The notes under the pieces were generated by a model. It ran no database searches. It was not told where the DNA came from and worked only from the letters and a program-made list of their open reading frames with translations. A stretch of DNA of 64,000 nt from Rhizoclosmatium globosum. Lineage: Eukaryota; Chytridiomycota; Chytridiomycetes; Chytridiales; Chytriomycetaceae. Below, one piece after another: positions 1 to 9,714 of the stretch. Both the position numbers and the translations under genes were made by a program. How positions within the stretch are numbered: position 1 is the stretch's first letter; each line of letters starts with the position of its first letter. The stretch is from NCBI GenBank assembly GCA_002104985.1, contig MCGO01000020.1, positions 496,001 through 560,000 on the forward strand, given 5' to 3'.

Positions 1-2622
1 CTCTGGAACCACTTGTTCTTCGTTCCACTTGGTTGCTGAGAGCGGTTCATGGAGTGGCTTTACGTTGTAGAAGTCAAACTGGTTTTCAACGAAGAATACG
101 TCTCTTGAAATTACGACAGAATTGGGATCAGTGGGGTCTAGAAGAATCTTAAAGCCGCCATAATATTGCACCGGGTGAGCATCATAGGTTGAAACTCCAA
201 TGAATATTCCTAATTGTGCACGGGGGCTTGCCTTGCCCAACTTCAGGTTTTTGGGCAGGACACGGACATAGGCCAGACAACCAAATACTCGCAGGTGCTG
301 GATTGACGGAGGGCAATTCCACAAGGCTTCATAAGGTGTAACCGCATTGGGCTCGTCAGAATGAATGTGCCGATTATAGATGAAGCATATCTGAGATAAT
401 CCATCCATTATTAGATTCTCTTGGACCTGCGTCGCCGCTTTATGAGAACGCCACATATCCATCGCCAGTCGGAAGAATCCTTCTTGTGCACCATTGGATT
501 CATGTTCTTCCGTGCACGTGTATTCGAGAATTATTCCTGCCGACAATGCTTCTTCCAGTATCCATCTCGATTTCTGCTCTCCCGCCTGGTCACAGTGCCA
601 AATAATCACTTGTTGGTTGGTTACACGTTCCAAGAACCCTTTGGCAAAACCCATGAATTGTCGCGCATCTGATTTCCGCTTCAATGCATATATAAATCGG
701 TATTTCCCTCGATTCCATACAGTGAACCCTAAGGCATATTTAGATCCACCCAATGACGTTACTGGGAGGTATAGGATATCCAACGACACTATCAACGCAT
801 TAGGTGCGAATTCTACACCACTCTTTCTGCGAGGGTGAGGCACTTTGTGCATTTTACCGATTACACATCCGGAATGGGGAAACTCCTTCGGGATTGGACC
901 GTCGACAAGAAATCCTCTCACCTTTCCTGACTGGTGAGTTCGGAGCATAACTTTATGGCTGGTGCACATTGCTCGAGCATGCCACAAAGCCCAATCTTTC
1001 TTCGATGGGGTGCTCTTCGCAAGGAATGTTCTTCCCGACTCAACCGATTCAAATTCCAGTTCAAATAGCCCTTTTCTTTCGAATCCTTTGGCAATAATTT
1101 CGTGTTCCGCCGTGGGGTTCAAGTGACCAATATTAACTGAGTGCACTGAATCTTTGTCCGTTGTAAACCAAACATCGAGACCTTGTCGCACGACCAAATC
1201 ATACACTGAAATCAATGACTCCGCCGCTCCAGGTACTACCAAGAGGTTAGTTAACGAGAAGGGTTGGCTTGCCGCTGTCATTCCAGTGATTGAACCGACT
1301 AATCCATTCGAGGAGATAATCCCATGATCGGCCGTTCCATAGCGAACAATTTTTCCAGAATTTCGAACATTGGATAGTTGGGTAACGTTAGGTGTGATGT
1401 GGTTTGGGGTGCATCCAGAATCTACAACTCCTTTGAACAAAATAGTTTTGGGAGAGAGAGAGTACAAAGCCGAGGTTGGTTCATTCTCATCGGGGATCTC
1501 AAAGAATTGATACATTGATCCTTGAGTTACTCCTTTGTCCTTTTTGACAGATCTCTCAAACACTGGTGTCAGACCAGCAATGGATTTGGGCTTGGACTTG
1601 AGTGCCGCGTCCACAGCATCTTTGGTACCGTATCGAATAAATGCCATTGCGCCTTGCCCATTTTGGCAATTGTTCAACACATACACGTCCATAACTTGAC
1701 CAAAGTTAGAAAATCCAGTTTTTAGATTTTCTTTGGAAACGTCGTTGGGAAGATTCTTGACGACTAAGGTAGTTGCCGGGTCTCGGTGGCGTGTACCCTT
1801 GTCAATCCCGTTTTGTGGACGTGAGATCCCGGTTGGCTTAGGTTTCCCTGGTGGTTGGTTGGGAAGAACCTGAAGGGCCTTGGCAGAATCCATGGCAGAG
1901 TTGTTTGCTTGTCGTGACTGACGTTTCAAATCCTCCCGAGCCAGTCCAATCACTTCCACACGCATCTTTTCAAAGGTGTCCGCTTTTGTGACATCAAAAC
2001 GGGCTGTTAAACGTGGGGCGTCTGATTCGGAAATTCCCACTCGGTAGTTATCGGCAGCTTCCTTTTGCCAGATCGATTTGGCTGGTTCTGTAGTGGCGTA
2101 TCCAAGACGTTCCAATGACTGCATATCCTTTTGGAAATCCAAAGTGTATTGGTAGTATGTTGAGTGCCCTTGGGCCGCAGTTCGAATCCGGCTGAGAACG
2201 ATGTGTAGTACGTCCTCTTGGAAGTTGTTTGAGTCCGCAAGAATTTGGTCGTAACCTTGCTTGATGGAAGGCGCTGCAATGAATACTTCGAAAAGATTCG
2301 GCGAGATGAACTTTTTGACCAGTTCCTGGATACTCGATTCCAATTTTGAAAACGCTTGACAAGCCAATGCGAACTTCTCGGTTTTGTTTTGATCCTTTCC
2401 ATCTCCATAGGCATCCAATTTGGGAGCCCAATGATCAACCGTAAAGAAGTCCCATGGTTTACAAACAGTGATGAACTTAATATCGCTCCCCTGCTTCACA
2501 TAATAGCCCGGGAAATCTTTGAATTTGATAGTATTGATACGACGTTCCATATCACGTTTCCAATCTGATACATTTAACACTGGTTGTCCATCGTCGGACA
2601 ATAGTTGCGATGGAGATTCCAT
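1..2622 (-). CDS. Ty1/copia retrotransposon gag-pol, 5' part (gag with RRM, protease, integrase); runs off the left edge
   Basis: One uninterrupted frame of 874 codons runs from ATG at 2622 to base 1, so the 3' part (reverse transcriptase, RNase H) lies outside. In order: a copia-type gag region (about residues 1-270); an RRM (about 280-350) with RNP2-like LVVKNLP and RNP1-like GQGAMAFIRY; an aspartic protease motif VVDSGCTPNH (about 400); a GAG-pre-integrase stretch WALWHARAM (about 550); the integrase core with catalytic D in SLDILYLP (about 614), D in HCDQAGE (about 677) and E in NGAQEGFFR (about 713); and the copia-typical LRVFGCLAYV and ISRDVFFVEN near the window edge. The usual CCHC knuckle of gag is absent, and the integrase zinc-binding region has GCVIGK where copia usually has a Cys pair. 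The intact frame suggests a young copy. The copia assignment is firm; the RRM is clear by motif. Confidence 0.93.
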   Translation of the reverse strand, partial: MESPSQLLSDDGQPVLNVSDWKRDMERRINTIKFKDFPGYYVKQGSDIKFITVCKPWDFFTVDHWAPKLDAYGDGKDQNKTEKFALACQAFSKLESSIQELVKKFISPNLFEVFIAAPSIKQGYDQILADSNNFQEDVLHIVLSRIRTAAQGHSTYYQYTLDFQKDMQSLERLGYATTEPAKSIWQKEAADNYRVGISESDAPRLTARFDVTKADTFEKMRVEVIGLAREDLKRQSRQANNSAMDSAKALQVLPNQPPGKPKPTGISRPQNGIDKGTRHRDPATTLVVKNLPNDVSKENLKTGFSNFGQVMDVYVLNNCQNGQGAMAFIRYGTKDAVDAALKSKPKSIAGLTPVFERSVKKDKGVTQGSMYQFFEIPDENEPTSALYSLSPKTILFKGVVDSGCTPNHITPNVTQLSNVRNSGKIVRYGTADHGIISSNGLVGSITGMTAASQPFSLTNLLVVPGAAESLISVYDLVVRQGLDVWFTTDKDSVHSVNIGHLNPTAEHEIIAKGFERKGLFELEFESVESGRTFLAKSTPSKKDWALWHARAMCTSHKVMLRTHQSGKVRGFLVDGPIPKEFPHSGCVIGKMHKVPHPRRKSGVEFAPNALIVSLDILYLPVTSLGGSKYALGFTVWNRGKYRFIYALKRKSDARQFMGFAKGFLERVTNQQVIIWHCDQAGEQKSRWILEEALSAGIILEYTCTEEHESNGAQEGFFRLAMDMWRSHKAATQVQENLIMDGLSQICFIYNRHIHSDEPNAVTPYEALWNCPPSIQHLRVFGCLAYVRVLPKNLKLGKASPRAQLGIFIGVSTYDAHPVQYYGGFKILLDPTDPNSVVISRDVFFVENQFDFYNVKPLHEPLSATKWNEEQVVPE

Positions 2623-2737
2623 ACTAGATTTCAATCGGAGATATTTGAGACTCTTAATCAGTGAAGATCTCGAACGTGTCAGAGATCAATAACGATGGGT
2701 CAATTGAGTGGTACGAAGGTGGATATGGATAAAGACG

Positions 2738-2957
2738 CTGATGAGTGGAGAGTCAGCACACGCACAGTATCAGCGAGTCTTTATATAAAATATCCAACCT
2801 GATGAGTGGAGAGTCAGCACACGCACAGTATCAGCGAGTCTTTATATAAAATATCCAACCTATTAACCAAAGCATATGAATAAAGAGATAAAAGAAATGA
2901 TGAGAGCAAGGCTTACCTGATGAGTGGAGAGTCAGCACACGCACAGTATCAGCGAGT
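2738..2957 (-). repeat. Tandem TATA/leader repeats upstream of the Copia gag (LTR or leader region)
   Basis: On the plus strand a 61-bp unit occurs twice, at 2738-2798 and 2799-2859, and its first 41 bp recur at 2917-2957. Read on the minus strand (the element's sense strand), each full unit contains TATTTTATATAAAG followed by the 41-bp core that ends CATCAG. Copy three is separated from copy two by a 57-bp block, 2860-2916, that begins GTAAGC and ends TTAATAG exactly at the unit junction. Position and TATA content suggest a promoter/R region of the retroelement LTR. LTR ends and primer-binding site could not be fixed because the 3' LTR is outside the window. Confidence 0.7.
2860..2916 (-). 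other. Intron-like insertion between leader repeats
   Basis: A 57-bp segment with GTAAGC at its 5' end and TTAATAG at its 3' end on the minus strand. It separates the sequence CATCAG from GTTGG, which are directly joined in the neighbouring repeat unit. Length and borders match introns elsewhere in the window. Whether it is spliced is inference. Confidence 0.5.
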
Positions 2958-2987
2958 GAAGATTCTCCCTCATCAGGATTTCAGTAT

Positions 2988-4056
2988 TTATAGTAAACCC
3001 GTTGAGGGAACCTTGTTGGAAGGAACCTTGAAAGGAACCTCGACAGGAACCTTGGTTGGAACCTTGACTGGAGTATCGGAACTTGACAGCGCACTGGGTC
3101 TCGGGATCGAGTGGTTATGATTCCACACATCAGCGCCAGACGCGTTAATAGAGGTTGGTTTTGCTGGAGTTGTGGTAACAGCAGAGTTTGTGGTGGTAAG
3201 AACAGAGGTAGCTGGAGCGGCAACAGTGGTGGTAACTTGAGGAACTGGGGCAGGAATGTAGATTGGCAAAGTCAAAATTGGCGCTGGAGTCAATGGCAAG
3301 CCAGCGAGACTACAACACGACAAAGACTTAAAAAACACCAATAAGATAGGTCTGGACTTACGTGCATGCATTGTTTCGGCCGCTGATTCCACCCTGGTAA
3401 AGGTTGAACCACTTGGACTGGTCGTTTTCAGGGTAGTTGCAGTAAAAGAAGATGGATTCTGGGGCTTATTGTCGAGTATTAATACAGAGTGCGGAGTTTA
3501 AGATAAGCCATACAAAGACTTTTGCAAGTACAAGAATTCATCGTGAGTGGGTCGTCTTTGTTAGCCTTGCCGCAACCGTTTTGATTGAAAACTGTTACGG
3601 CATAATTACAGGCCGAAGTGAGTGGACCGCTTTGAAGGGCGTATGGGTTTGGAATATTGGATGGCAAGGCAATAACAGGTCTTGGAATCACGGGCTTGTT
3701 GACGGCGCTGTTGTTTAACGTGAGAAAAGGGTCCAGATATGGAGTTCTGTTTGGTCTTACAGGCAGGCTTTTTCACGGGCATCAACTGCATCCATCATTT
3801 CACGGGCATCAACTGCATCCATCATCTGCTTGGACCAGACGGTTCTATCATTATCAGGGAAACTGCAGTAGGTAAAGACGGACTCAGGGTCTACCAATAA
3901 TGGTTATCAGAAGGGAATGGAATGGAAAGGCAAGACCTTACCAAGGCTGACACAGCTGCAGTTTGGGATTTCGGCAGCGGTAGGCGCCTTGCCGCAAGCA
4001 GAGAATTCTTGCTGAAGGGCGACGAGCGCAAAGTTACAGGCTGGAGAAAGTGACAT
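2988..4056 (-). CDS. Cys-rich two-module surface protein (family member 1), four exons, atypical repeat tail
   Basis: Start MSLSPAC at 4056; stop TAA at 2988. Exon 1 is 3942-4056 and introns follow at the same positions as in the paralogue at 46668-47634. Two copies of a module are seen: ACNFALVALQQEF..CGKAP..C.C.SL, then DPESVFTYCSFPDND..W..AVDARE..AC. A Pro/Thr/Ser-rich stalk follows. The C-terminus is a KVP/EVP repeat encoded by a GGAACCT-type minisatellite and lacks the hydrophobic GPI-type tail of its paralogues. A perfect 27-bp duplication adds nine residues. No N-terminal signal peptide is obvious. The family is not recognised; a surface or wall role is inferred from the Ser/Thr stalk and the tails of relatives. 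The Copia leader begins only about 30 bp beyond the stop. Confidence 0.75.
3005..3075. repeat. GGAACCT-type minisatellite encoding the C-terminal KVP repeats
   Basis: The plus strand shows GGAACCT recurring about every 12 bp between roughly 3005 and 3065. On the minus strand it encodes alternating KVP/EVP residues at the end of the Cys-rich protein. Confidence 0.75.
3772..3825. repeat. 27-bp perfect tandem duplication inside the Cys-rich gene
   Basis: Unit 3772-3798 is repeated exactly at 3799-3825. It is in frame and duplicates nine residues (around MMDAVDARE) in module 1, so it does not break the gene. The paralogues have a single copy. Confidence 0.9.
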
Positions 4057-4343
4057 CTTTTAGACGTTTGGGTTTGTGATAATCAAGTTGCTTTATGTGG
4101 CGTGTGCCCTTTATACCCATTCTACCAATCAAAACGCAAAGAACCTGACTGCTGCAAATTTGAGTCATAGCGGTCATTGATCGAAAGCACTGCCACAAGC
4201 CAAGTTTGTAATTGGCAGTGACACACCTCCGCATCTCATCATCAGCGAAAAAATGACTCGCATCAAATGGCCAACGAACTTCAAATACTTTATTATCTAT
4301 CAATACGAATCAAAAAGGAACAATATAAAACATATACTATCAG

Positions 4344-5612
4344 TTATACCCTAAATCCAGCCATCCAAAACGAGCTAGTTAGTCGCGGGTTCCCGCGCAA
4401 CAACTCGCACGCCACCAAATTGGCCAGGTTATTGATTTCAACAGGAACCTCACCCATCAGATCGTTATTCTGTAAAAAGAGATATTGAAGGTTCATCAAC
4501 GATCCCAATTCAGCTGGTATAGTCCCTGACAGTTTGTTGTTGGCCAACACTATTTGCCGCAGTTCAACCAGTTCTCCGATTTCATGCGGTAACTGCCCCT
4601 GGATTCGGTTGAATCCAAAATTCAAGTACGTCAACGATTTGCACGCCGCAATTTCTACTGGAATTTCACCCGAGAGCTTATTGGAATGAAGGTTCAGAAC
4701 ACGCAGGTTTGCCAGTTTTCCGATTTCCTTTGGAATCGCTCCTTCCAACGCATTTTCATGCAGCTTCAGCGATTCGAGTTGGACTAAATTCATGAGTTCG
4801 CGAGGAATAACGCCCACAAGATTCGAGTAACCCAAGTCGAGTGATTTCAGATTCACAAGGTCTCCAATACAACTAGGAATCTGCACACCGACCCCACCCT
4901 TCAGCTTCCAGTCGATTTCCTGTCTATTCAACAAGCTTCGTGAGATGTAGATGCGCTGGAACGAGGCTGGCCAGTGAAGGAACTGCTTATCGAGGTCGGA
5001 GGCACCAGGAGCAACCACGTGCGAATCGAGTGTCTGAACCGGGCCCAAGTGCTGAGCCAGCGACATTCTCGCAAAGTACGATGAAGTCAGGAGAGCATTG
5101 AAGGTGCGGGATAAGCGACGCAGGGCCAGGGCCGAGTTCGGTGGAAGGAATGCGCAGATCTGTTCAACAAGTTCGCGCGGAAGATTGCGAAGCTGCGGCG
5201 GACCAGAGTTCCCGGTGAACGTGTTGGTGTTGGTTGAAGGGCGATCCAGGGCGATATCCATCCTGAGATAAGAAGCAAGAACGGAAATTGTCTCGTTCAA
5301 GTGGCCGAGCGGAAGAACTGCTTCGTCAATCGACTGGAAATGGATCAATTCGCGCAGTTTGATCGCACTTTGGAGGTGCGAATGGGCGGCCTGGGCGAGC
5401 GCGACAGTTATATCAGTCTGGGTTGAAGGGGAAGAGACTGGGCCTGGGGAGCATTCAGAGGCACCAAATACCGTCGATTCTGTGTGGAGAGTGTTGTAGT
5501 ACATCAAAGGACGGCTCGAGAAGGTGGTGGTCTGGTTGGAACTGAGGTTTGATAATACGTGGGAGATAACAGAACGATTTTGACTCGCAGTCGCGCCACC
5601 GTCAAGCAACAA
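4344..5612 (-). CDS. F-box protein with plant-type leucine-rich repeats (copy 1)
   Basis: A single-exon frame of 422 residues. After a Ser/Thr-rich N-terminus of about 140 residues comes an F-box (LPRELVEQICAFLPP, about 142-185). Five to six LRRs of the LxxLxLxxNxLxGxIPxEIGxL type follow (about 245-400). F-box proteins bind Skp1 in SCF ubiquitin ligases and the LRRs would select the substrate; this is family knowledge, and the substrate is unknown. The start at 5612 is the first Met in the frame; a downstream start is possible. It lies about 290 bp upstream of the Cys-rich gene on the same strand, an arrangement repeated at 7586-15067. Confidence 0.85.
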   Translation of the reverse strand: MLLDGGATASQNRSVISHVLSNLSSNQTTTFSSRPLMYYNTLHTESTVFGASECSPGPVSSPSTQTDITVALAQAAHSHLQSAIKLRELIHFQSIDEAVLPLGHLNETISVLASYLRMDIALDRPSTNTNTFTGNSGPPQLRNLPRELVEQICAFLPPNSALALRRLSRTFNALLTSSYFARMSLAQHLGPVQTLDSHVVAPGASDLDKQFLHWPASFQRIYISRSLLNRQEIDWKLKGGVGVQIPSCIGDLVNLKSLDLGYSNLVGVIPRELMNLVQLESLKLHENALEGAIPKEIGKLANLRVLNLHSNKLSGEIPVEIAACKSLTYLNFGFNRIQGQLPHEIGELVELRQIVLANNKLSGTIPAELGSLMNLQYLFLQNNDLMGEVPVEINNLANLVACELLRGNPRLTSSFWMAGFRV

Positions 5613-5808
5613 ACATTTGATGGCGATCTTGGATAAGATAACTCAGTTTTAAATTTATACATTCATTCTTTCAATTTAATTTCGGGGATTTTTCAAACAA
5701 TGTCAAATGATGAGGACAATGCCATTCACTTCTCACAATGAATGCTCCATTTCCTGACAGCATTGACCCATTATATACCAAAAAGAAAAGATCTCAAAAA
5801 TAGAAACC

Positions 5809-6063
5809 ATGAAGCTCATCACAATCCTCGCTATAGTTCTTCCATTGTTGAGCTCAGCCGCACCAGTTCCAAACCCAAAAATTGCTATTGGCAAAGGGAG
5901 TGACCTCGGAAAAGCCATTGGTGACAGTCTCGCTTCGAAAGGAATTCCAGGAGCAAACGGTTATGTTAACCCACCTGCACCACCTCCCAAAAAACCAGTA
6001 CCATCTCAAAAAGCCGCTGTAACAACGACAAAAGGAGCATACGATTGGAAGGGGATTAATTGA
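5809..6063 (+). CDS. Small secreted protein, 84 aa
   Basis: ATG at 5809 follows a TATA-like element (TATATACC, about 35-40 bp upstream). Residues 1-18 (MKLITILAIVLPLLSSAA) are a clear signal peptide with an Ala-type cleavage site. The mature part of about 66 residues is Gly/Pro/Lys-rich, has a PPAPPPKK run and no Cys. No homologous family is recognised. It may be an effector-like or wall-associated small secreted protein. Confidence 0.7.
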   Translation: MKLITILAIVLPLLSSAAPVPNPKIAIGKGSDLGKAIGDSLASKGIPGANGYVNPPAPPPKKPVPSQKAAVTTTKGAYDWKGIN

Positions 6064-6294
6064 TAATCGTTATTACTATAATAAACTGAAGTGAATTTGT
6101 AAATCGAAACTTATTCCGTTACGACATAAGTATATTTCTTACTACACGATGATAACGAGCTTTGCACGAATTTTGAGTGGATTCAGAATGCGTTCTCATA
6201 TTACCTGTATCTTCATTTAGTTTTCTAGTAGACAATGAAGCGACAATGATGCATTGTCTCTGGGTCTCATTGTCCCAAAACGTTTTAAAAAAGG

Positions 6295-7242
6295 ATGAAA
6301 GTCCTGATTCTCTTGGCGTTCGTTTGCCAACTGACCGCATCAGTGCCAGTGCCAGCGTTGGAGCCAAGAAGTCACAACGGACTTCCACATACTGACAATG
6401 AAGGCAAAGTTGACAAGCGAAATGGATCCCCTCAAGACTATAAAGACAATACTGAAAAGATCGATTGGTTTGCAGGTTTGTAACTAAATGTGACGCAAGA
6501 TTTCTTCTATTAAAACTGACAAATACCATTTGAAGCTGTAGTTTTTGATGATTTTAAACGTGATACTTCCGAATCCACTCAAGAAGAGGATCGTCTTTCT
6601 GGCAATGATATTGGGAATGAACCAGAAAACACAGAAGAAACCATGAATGGAATTGAGCGCCGAGACCCAAAACATCAACAAACTGACAAAGCTTTTAGTA
6701 AACATCCCAAGCGGACTGCCCATTCCGCAAAAGCCCACAACTCCAACCTCCAACCATCAAGAACCAAAAGTCACAACCACACTCATATTGTTAGGCGTGG
6801 CTCAAGAAGCAAATCGAAATCTCACACACCTAAATCTCATCCAACTGAAAAAGCGGTAAGTAAGGCTCACAAATCGCTTCAAACGCATGGAAAACGAGAG
6901 GAAGCTGTGACTAACGTGACTGAGAACTTTCAAGATGATGGGGAGTATTCACAAAACAATGAAGATATCCCTGCCGATATTCTCGTCAAGACACGCAATC
7001 TGAACAAAAAGGCAGCTAGCACAAGGTCTGGAGCTGCTCAATCTCCAAAACCAACACGTACTCTCACTCAGTCCCGCAAAATTCATTCACCGGCCCCTCG
7101 CCGCACTCATTCACGAAATCACTTTACATCAAAAATGACAAAGAAAGGAAAGACTTCTGCGAATCGTGGTGGATCTCGAACTTATCGTATTCCTGGTACG
7201 AAAACTGCACATTCAAGAGTGACAAGTTTTACCAGGCGCTGA
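6295..7242 (+). CDS. Secreted Lys/Arg/His/Ser-rich protein with acidic pro-region, two exons
   Basis: Exon 1 is 6295-6475 and exon 2 is 6542-7242. The 66-bp intron starts GTTTGT, carries a CTGAC branch-like site and ends GTAG; joining restores a Val codon and gives 293 residues. Residues 1-18 form a signal peptide. An acidic, Asp/Glu-rich stretch contains dibasic KR sites (VDKRNG, FKRDTS) of the Kex2 type. The remainder is strongly basic, rich in Ser, His, Arg and Thr, with low-complexity RSKSKSH-like segments. The acid-then-base layout with KR sites suggests a pro-protein whose basic part is released. Function unknown. Confidence 0.72.
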
Positions 7243-7296
7243 GCTGCTTCATTTTTTGTTTACAATGATTTTCATTCATTGGATATAGTTATCTTC

Positions 7297-7524
7297 TCAA
7301 ATATTATGCGTTATAATACCATCAATAAAACCAAAATAGTTCCGAGCATTGCGTTCGTCAAAGTCGCCCCAGAAACTTTGATCCAAATGAAACTGGGAGA
7401 AGATGTAAGAGGCTGTGATTGAACACCAGTCATCGATGGGCTGGGAACCAAGGTGGTGGCAACAGTATTTGTTGTACGTAATCGAGGATGTAGTTTGAGG
7501 AGTTTCCGTTGGACACGTAACCAT
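7297..7524 (-). pseudogene. Orphan 3' fragment of a Ser/Thr-rich GPI-type surface protein
   Basis: From ATG at 7524 the frame gives a Thr-rich start. The coding character then moves to another frame, which reads a Ser/Thr/Pro stalk followed by a hydrophobic end, MLGTILVLLMVL, typical of a GPI-attachment signal. No complete gene can be built without a frame change. It sits just downstream of the Cys-rich gene and looks like a leftover tail of a relative, or a gene broken by a one-base error. Confidence 0.4.
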
Positions 7525-7585
7525 GAATGAATAAACGTACGATTTTATTAATTATTCATGAGATACAATTCCAAAACAGTTAACT

Positions 7586-8379
7586 TCAAATTGTCATAGA
7601 ATACACTGCCGTAAGGACCAACAATGAGAAGAACGCGTCGAAGCGTGTATTGCCACTTGCGGTTTTTAAGGTCGTTACTAACTTCGTGGCCTGTAACGAC
7701 GTAACTGTAGCTGTGAAACTTTCTGTATAAATAATCCATTTTTTATCATATTATGGCGACCGCGTAACCTCCCTTGAAGTAGGAAGCTCTTGTGCTGGAA
7801 CAGTGGGGCTGGGGATTTGAAGTTCTTGAGTTGTACTAACCGCCACCGTAGTCGTCGGCAAAGCAATAAACACACCACTGGAAGTATAAGTTGTTGAAAC
7901 AACTGTCGAAACAGCGGTCGTAGTCTGCGTAGTCTGGATAGTCGTGCTTGGACTAGCAAGAATACCAGTCGAAATGCCCTTAGTCCCTGTAATCATGAAT
8001 GGATTCGGCATTCCCGGTGGAAGAGGAAGAATGTTTGTTCGAGAAGTCACTTGCTTGTTCAGTTGACTGAAGCAAGTTCAATTGCGTATGACTAACACAG
8101 AACCAATGTGTCTCACCCGCAAGCATCCGAGCGAGTAGCAACTGCCGAAGTATAATCAACCGTCCACAGTGGTCTGTCGTTTTCAGGGAACTGGCAGTAT
8201 TGGAACACCGAATCTGGATCTAAAGGCAGATGAATTGTGTTCGTTATGCGCTTGAAGTACCAACCAAGAGATGTGCAGTACGCATTCAGTCGAATACCAC
8301 CAGGTGGCGCCATTGTTGCTGCTGCCTCTTCTTGTGCCAGTGCTGTGAGGGCGTAACTGCATGCTGGGCTCAAAGGCAT
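7586..8379 (-). CDS. Cys-rich surface protein (family member 2), one module plus Ser/Thr stalk and GPI-type tail
   Basis: MPLSPAC at 8379 is chosen as start by match to MSLSPAC/MSVSQAC in the paralogues. An in-frame 45-bp intron (GTTGGT..TTTAG) interrupts SLG|DPDSV. Only one module is present, and it has lost part of the Cys pattern (no FSACGKAP). Then come a spliced segment, ILPLPPGMPNPF, and a long Thr/Ser/Val stalk. The likely C-terminus (ESFTATVTS ... FFSLLVLTAVYS, stop at 7586-7588) is a GPI-type tail, but the frame joins only if one base is missing near the last splice. The gene lies directly downstream of the second F-box/LRR gene. Confidence 0.6.
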
Positions 8380-9714
8380 TGTAAACACCAAGCCAACTTT
8401 TGCTGAACACCTGTCTTCTGGTTGTAAGATACGACATAAATGAAGCGAATTTGAATGGTTTTTAAGTCTTTCAACATTTATTCAGATTCTAAGGGCTAAA
8501 AACTTAATATTGCATTCCAATCCATGATTCTGCCTTAAATCACAGGTTTGCAACAGTGAAAAGGACGCCAATTCGATTGGTACGAGCCCAAAAAGACCAT
8601 TACTCTTTAAACTAAGACGACGAAGAGCCTTAAGGTTTCCAAAGTCGGAAGGAATCACTCCTGTCAACATATTTTCCTGCAAATCCAAGACTTGAAGCTT
8701 GTTGAGATTCCCTAACGCAATGGGAATGGTTCCAGAAAGTTTGTTGAAGCATAACTCTAATTCCAATAAATTTGACAAGTTGCCAAGCTCAGAGGGAATA
8801 TTCCCAGTCAATTTGTTGTCAGTTAAGGACAGACGCCTAAGACTTGTTAACAATCCAATCTCTGGCGGAATAGACCCATAGAGTAAGCAATCCGTCATAG
8901 TCAACGCAATCAACGATTTAAGTCCAGAAATTTCAGCGGGTAATGGCTGATTGAGCGGAAACATTCCAAAGAATAGTACTTTTAAGTTTGGCATGTTCCA
9001 AATCTCCATCGGAACTGGTCCTTTAAACTCGGAAGATGTAATAGACAGGTGATAAAGCTTAGAGAATCTTCCAAATGCAGCTGGAATTAATTGATCATCT
9101 TTTCTCCAACTTTGGATCTCATTTGGGACGTTGTTGATCTCAAGGTACTCCAAACCGCGAAATACATCATCAACGACAACTTCTTGAAAGTATCTGGGGA
9201 ACTTAAACAATTTGCTGATTGGCTGTTCAAACCAGCCTTCATAAACGAATCGATGTGCATGCGAGGCACGAATACTTTCAAGTGCTTCATTATTGAAAAG
9301 GTAGCGCGGTGCAACCAAAACCGAGAATTGCTTCGTCAATAAATACATATCAAAGGCCTTGCATACACGGCGGTAGATAAACACTTCGTTGGGATCCAAC
9401 CAACTGAGGATGAGCATAACATCAGGAAACAGCCCCCTCCTTGACAATGCAAAACAGTGTATTATGCCTATTATTTGTGCCAAAAAAATGTATGATAACA
9501 CAGGATAATAACATACACACATCCAGAATAACAGTAAGTCATCTGTAATGCATGATAATGTGTTTGTCATTTGAAAACCCACATTCTTGTCCTTCCAAAT
9601 AACATCTGTGGACACTCTAAATACAAAGGATTCATAGACATACAAAATAAAGAAATAATGAATATTCTGTCTACACTTTTCTGAATGATTATTCTTGCAA
9701 AATGTACTGTGCAT

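Noticed and set aside
2007..2438. Minus-strand frames of 127-143 codons inside the Copia gag
   Set aside because: They overlap the long gag-pol frame in other registers and show no protein-like motifs.
2738..2957. CTGATGAG in the leader repeats, resembling part of a hammerhead ribozyme core
   Set aside because: The matching GAAA segment and the three-stem arrangement are missing, so only a chance match is supported.
9466..9714. Extended N-terminus of the F-box/LRR frame up to 9714
   Set aside because: This part lies inside the Plavaka element; the true upstream exon is at 14795-15067.
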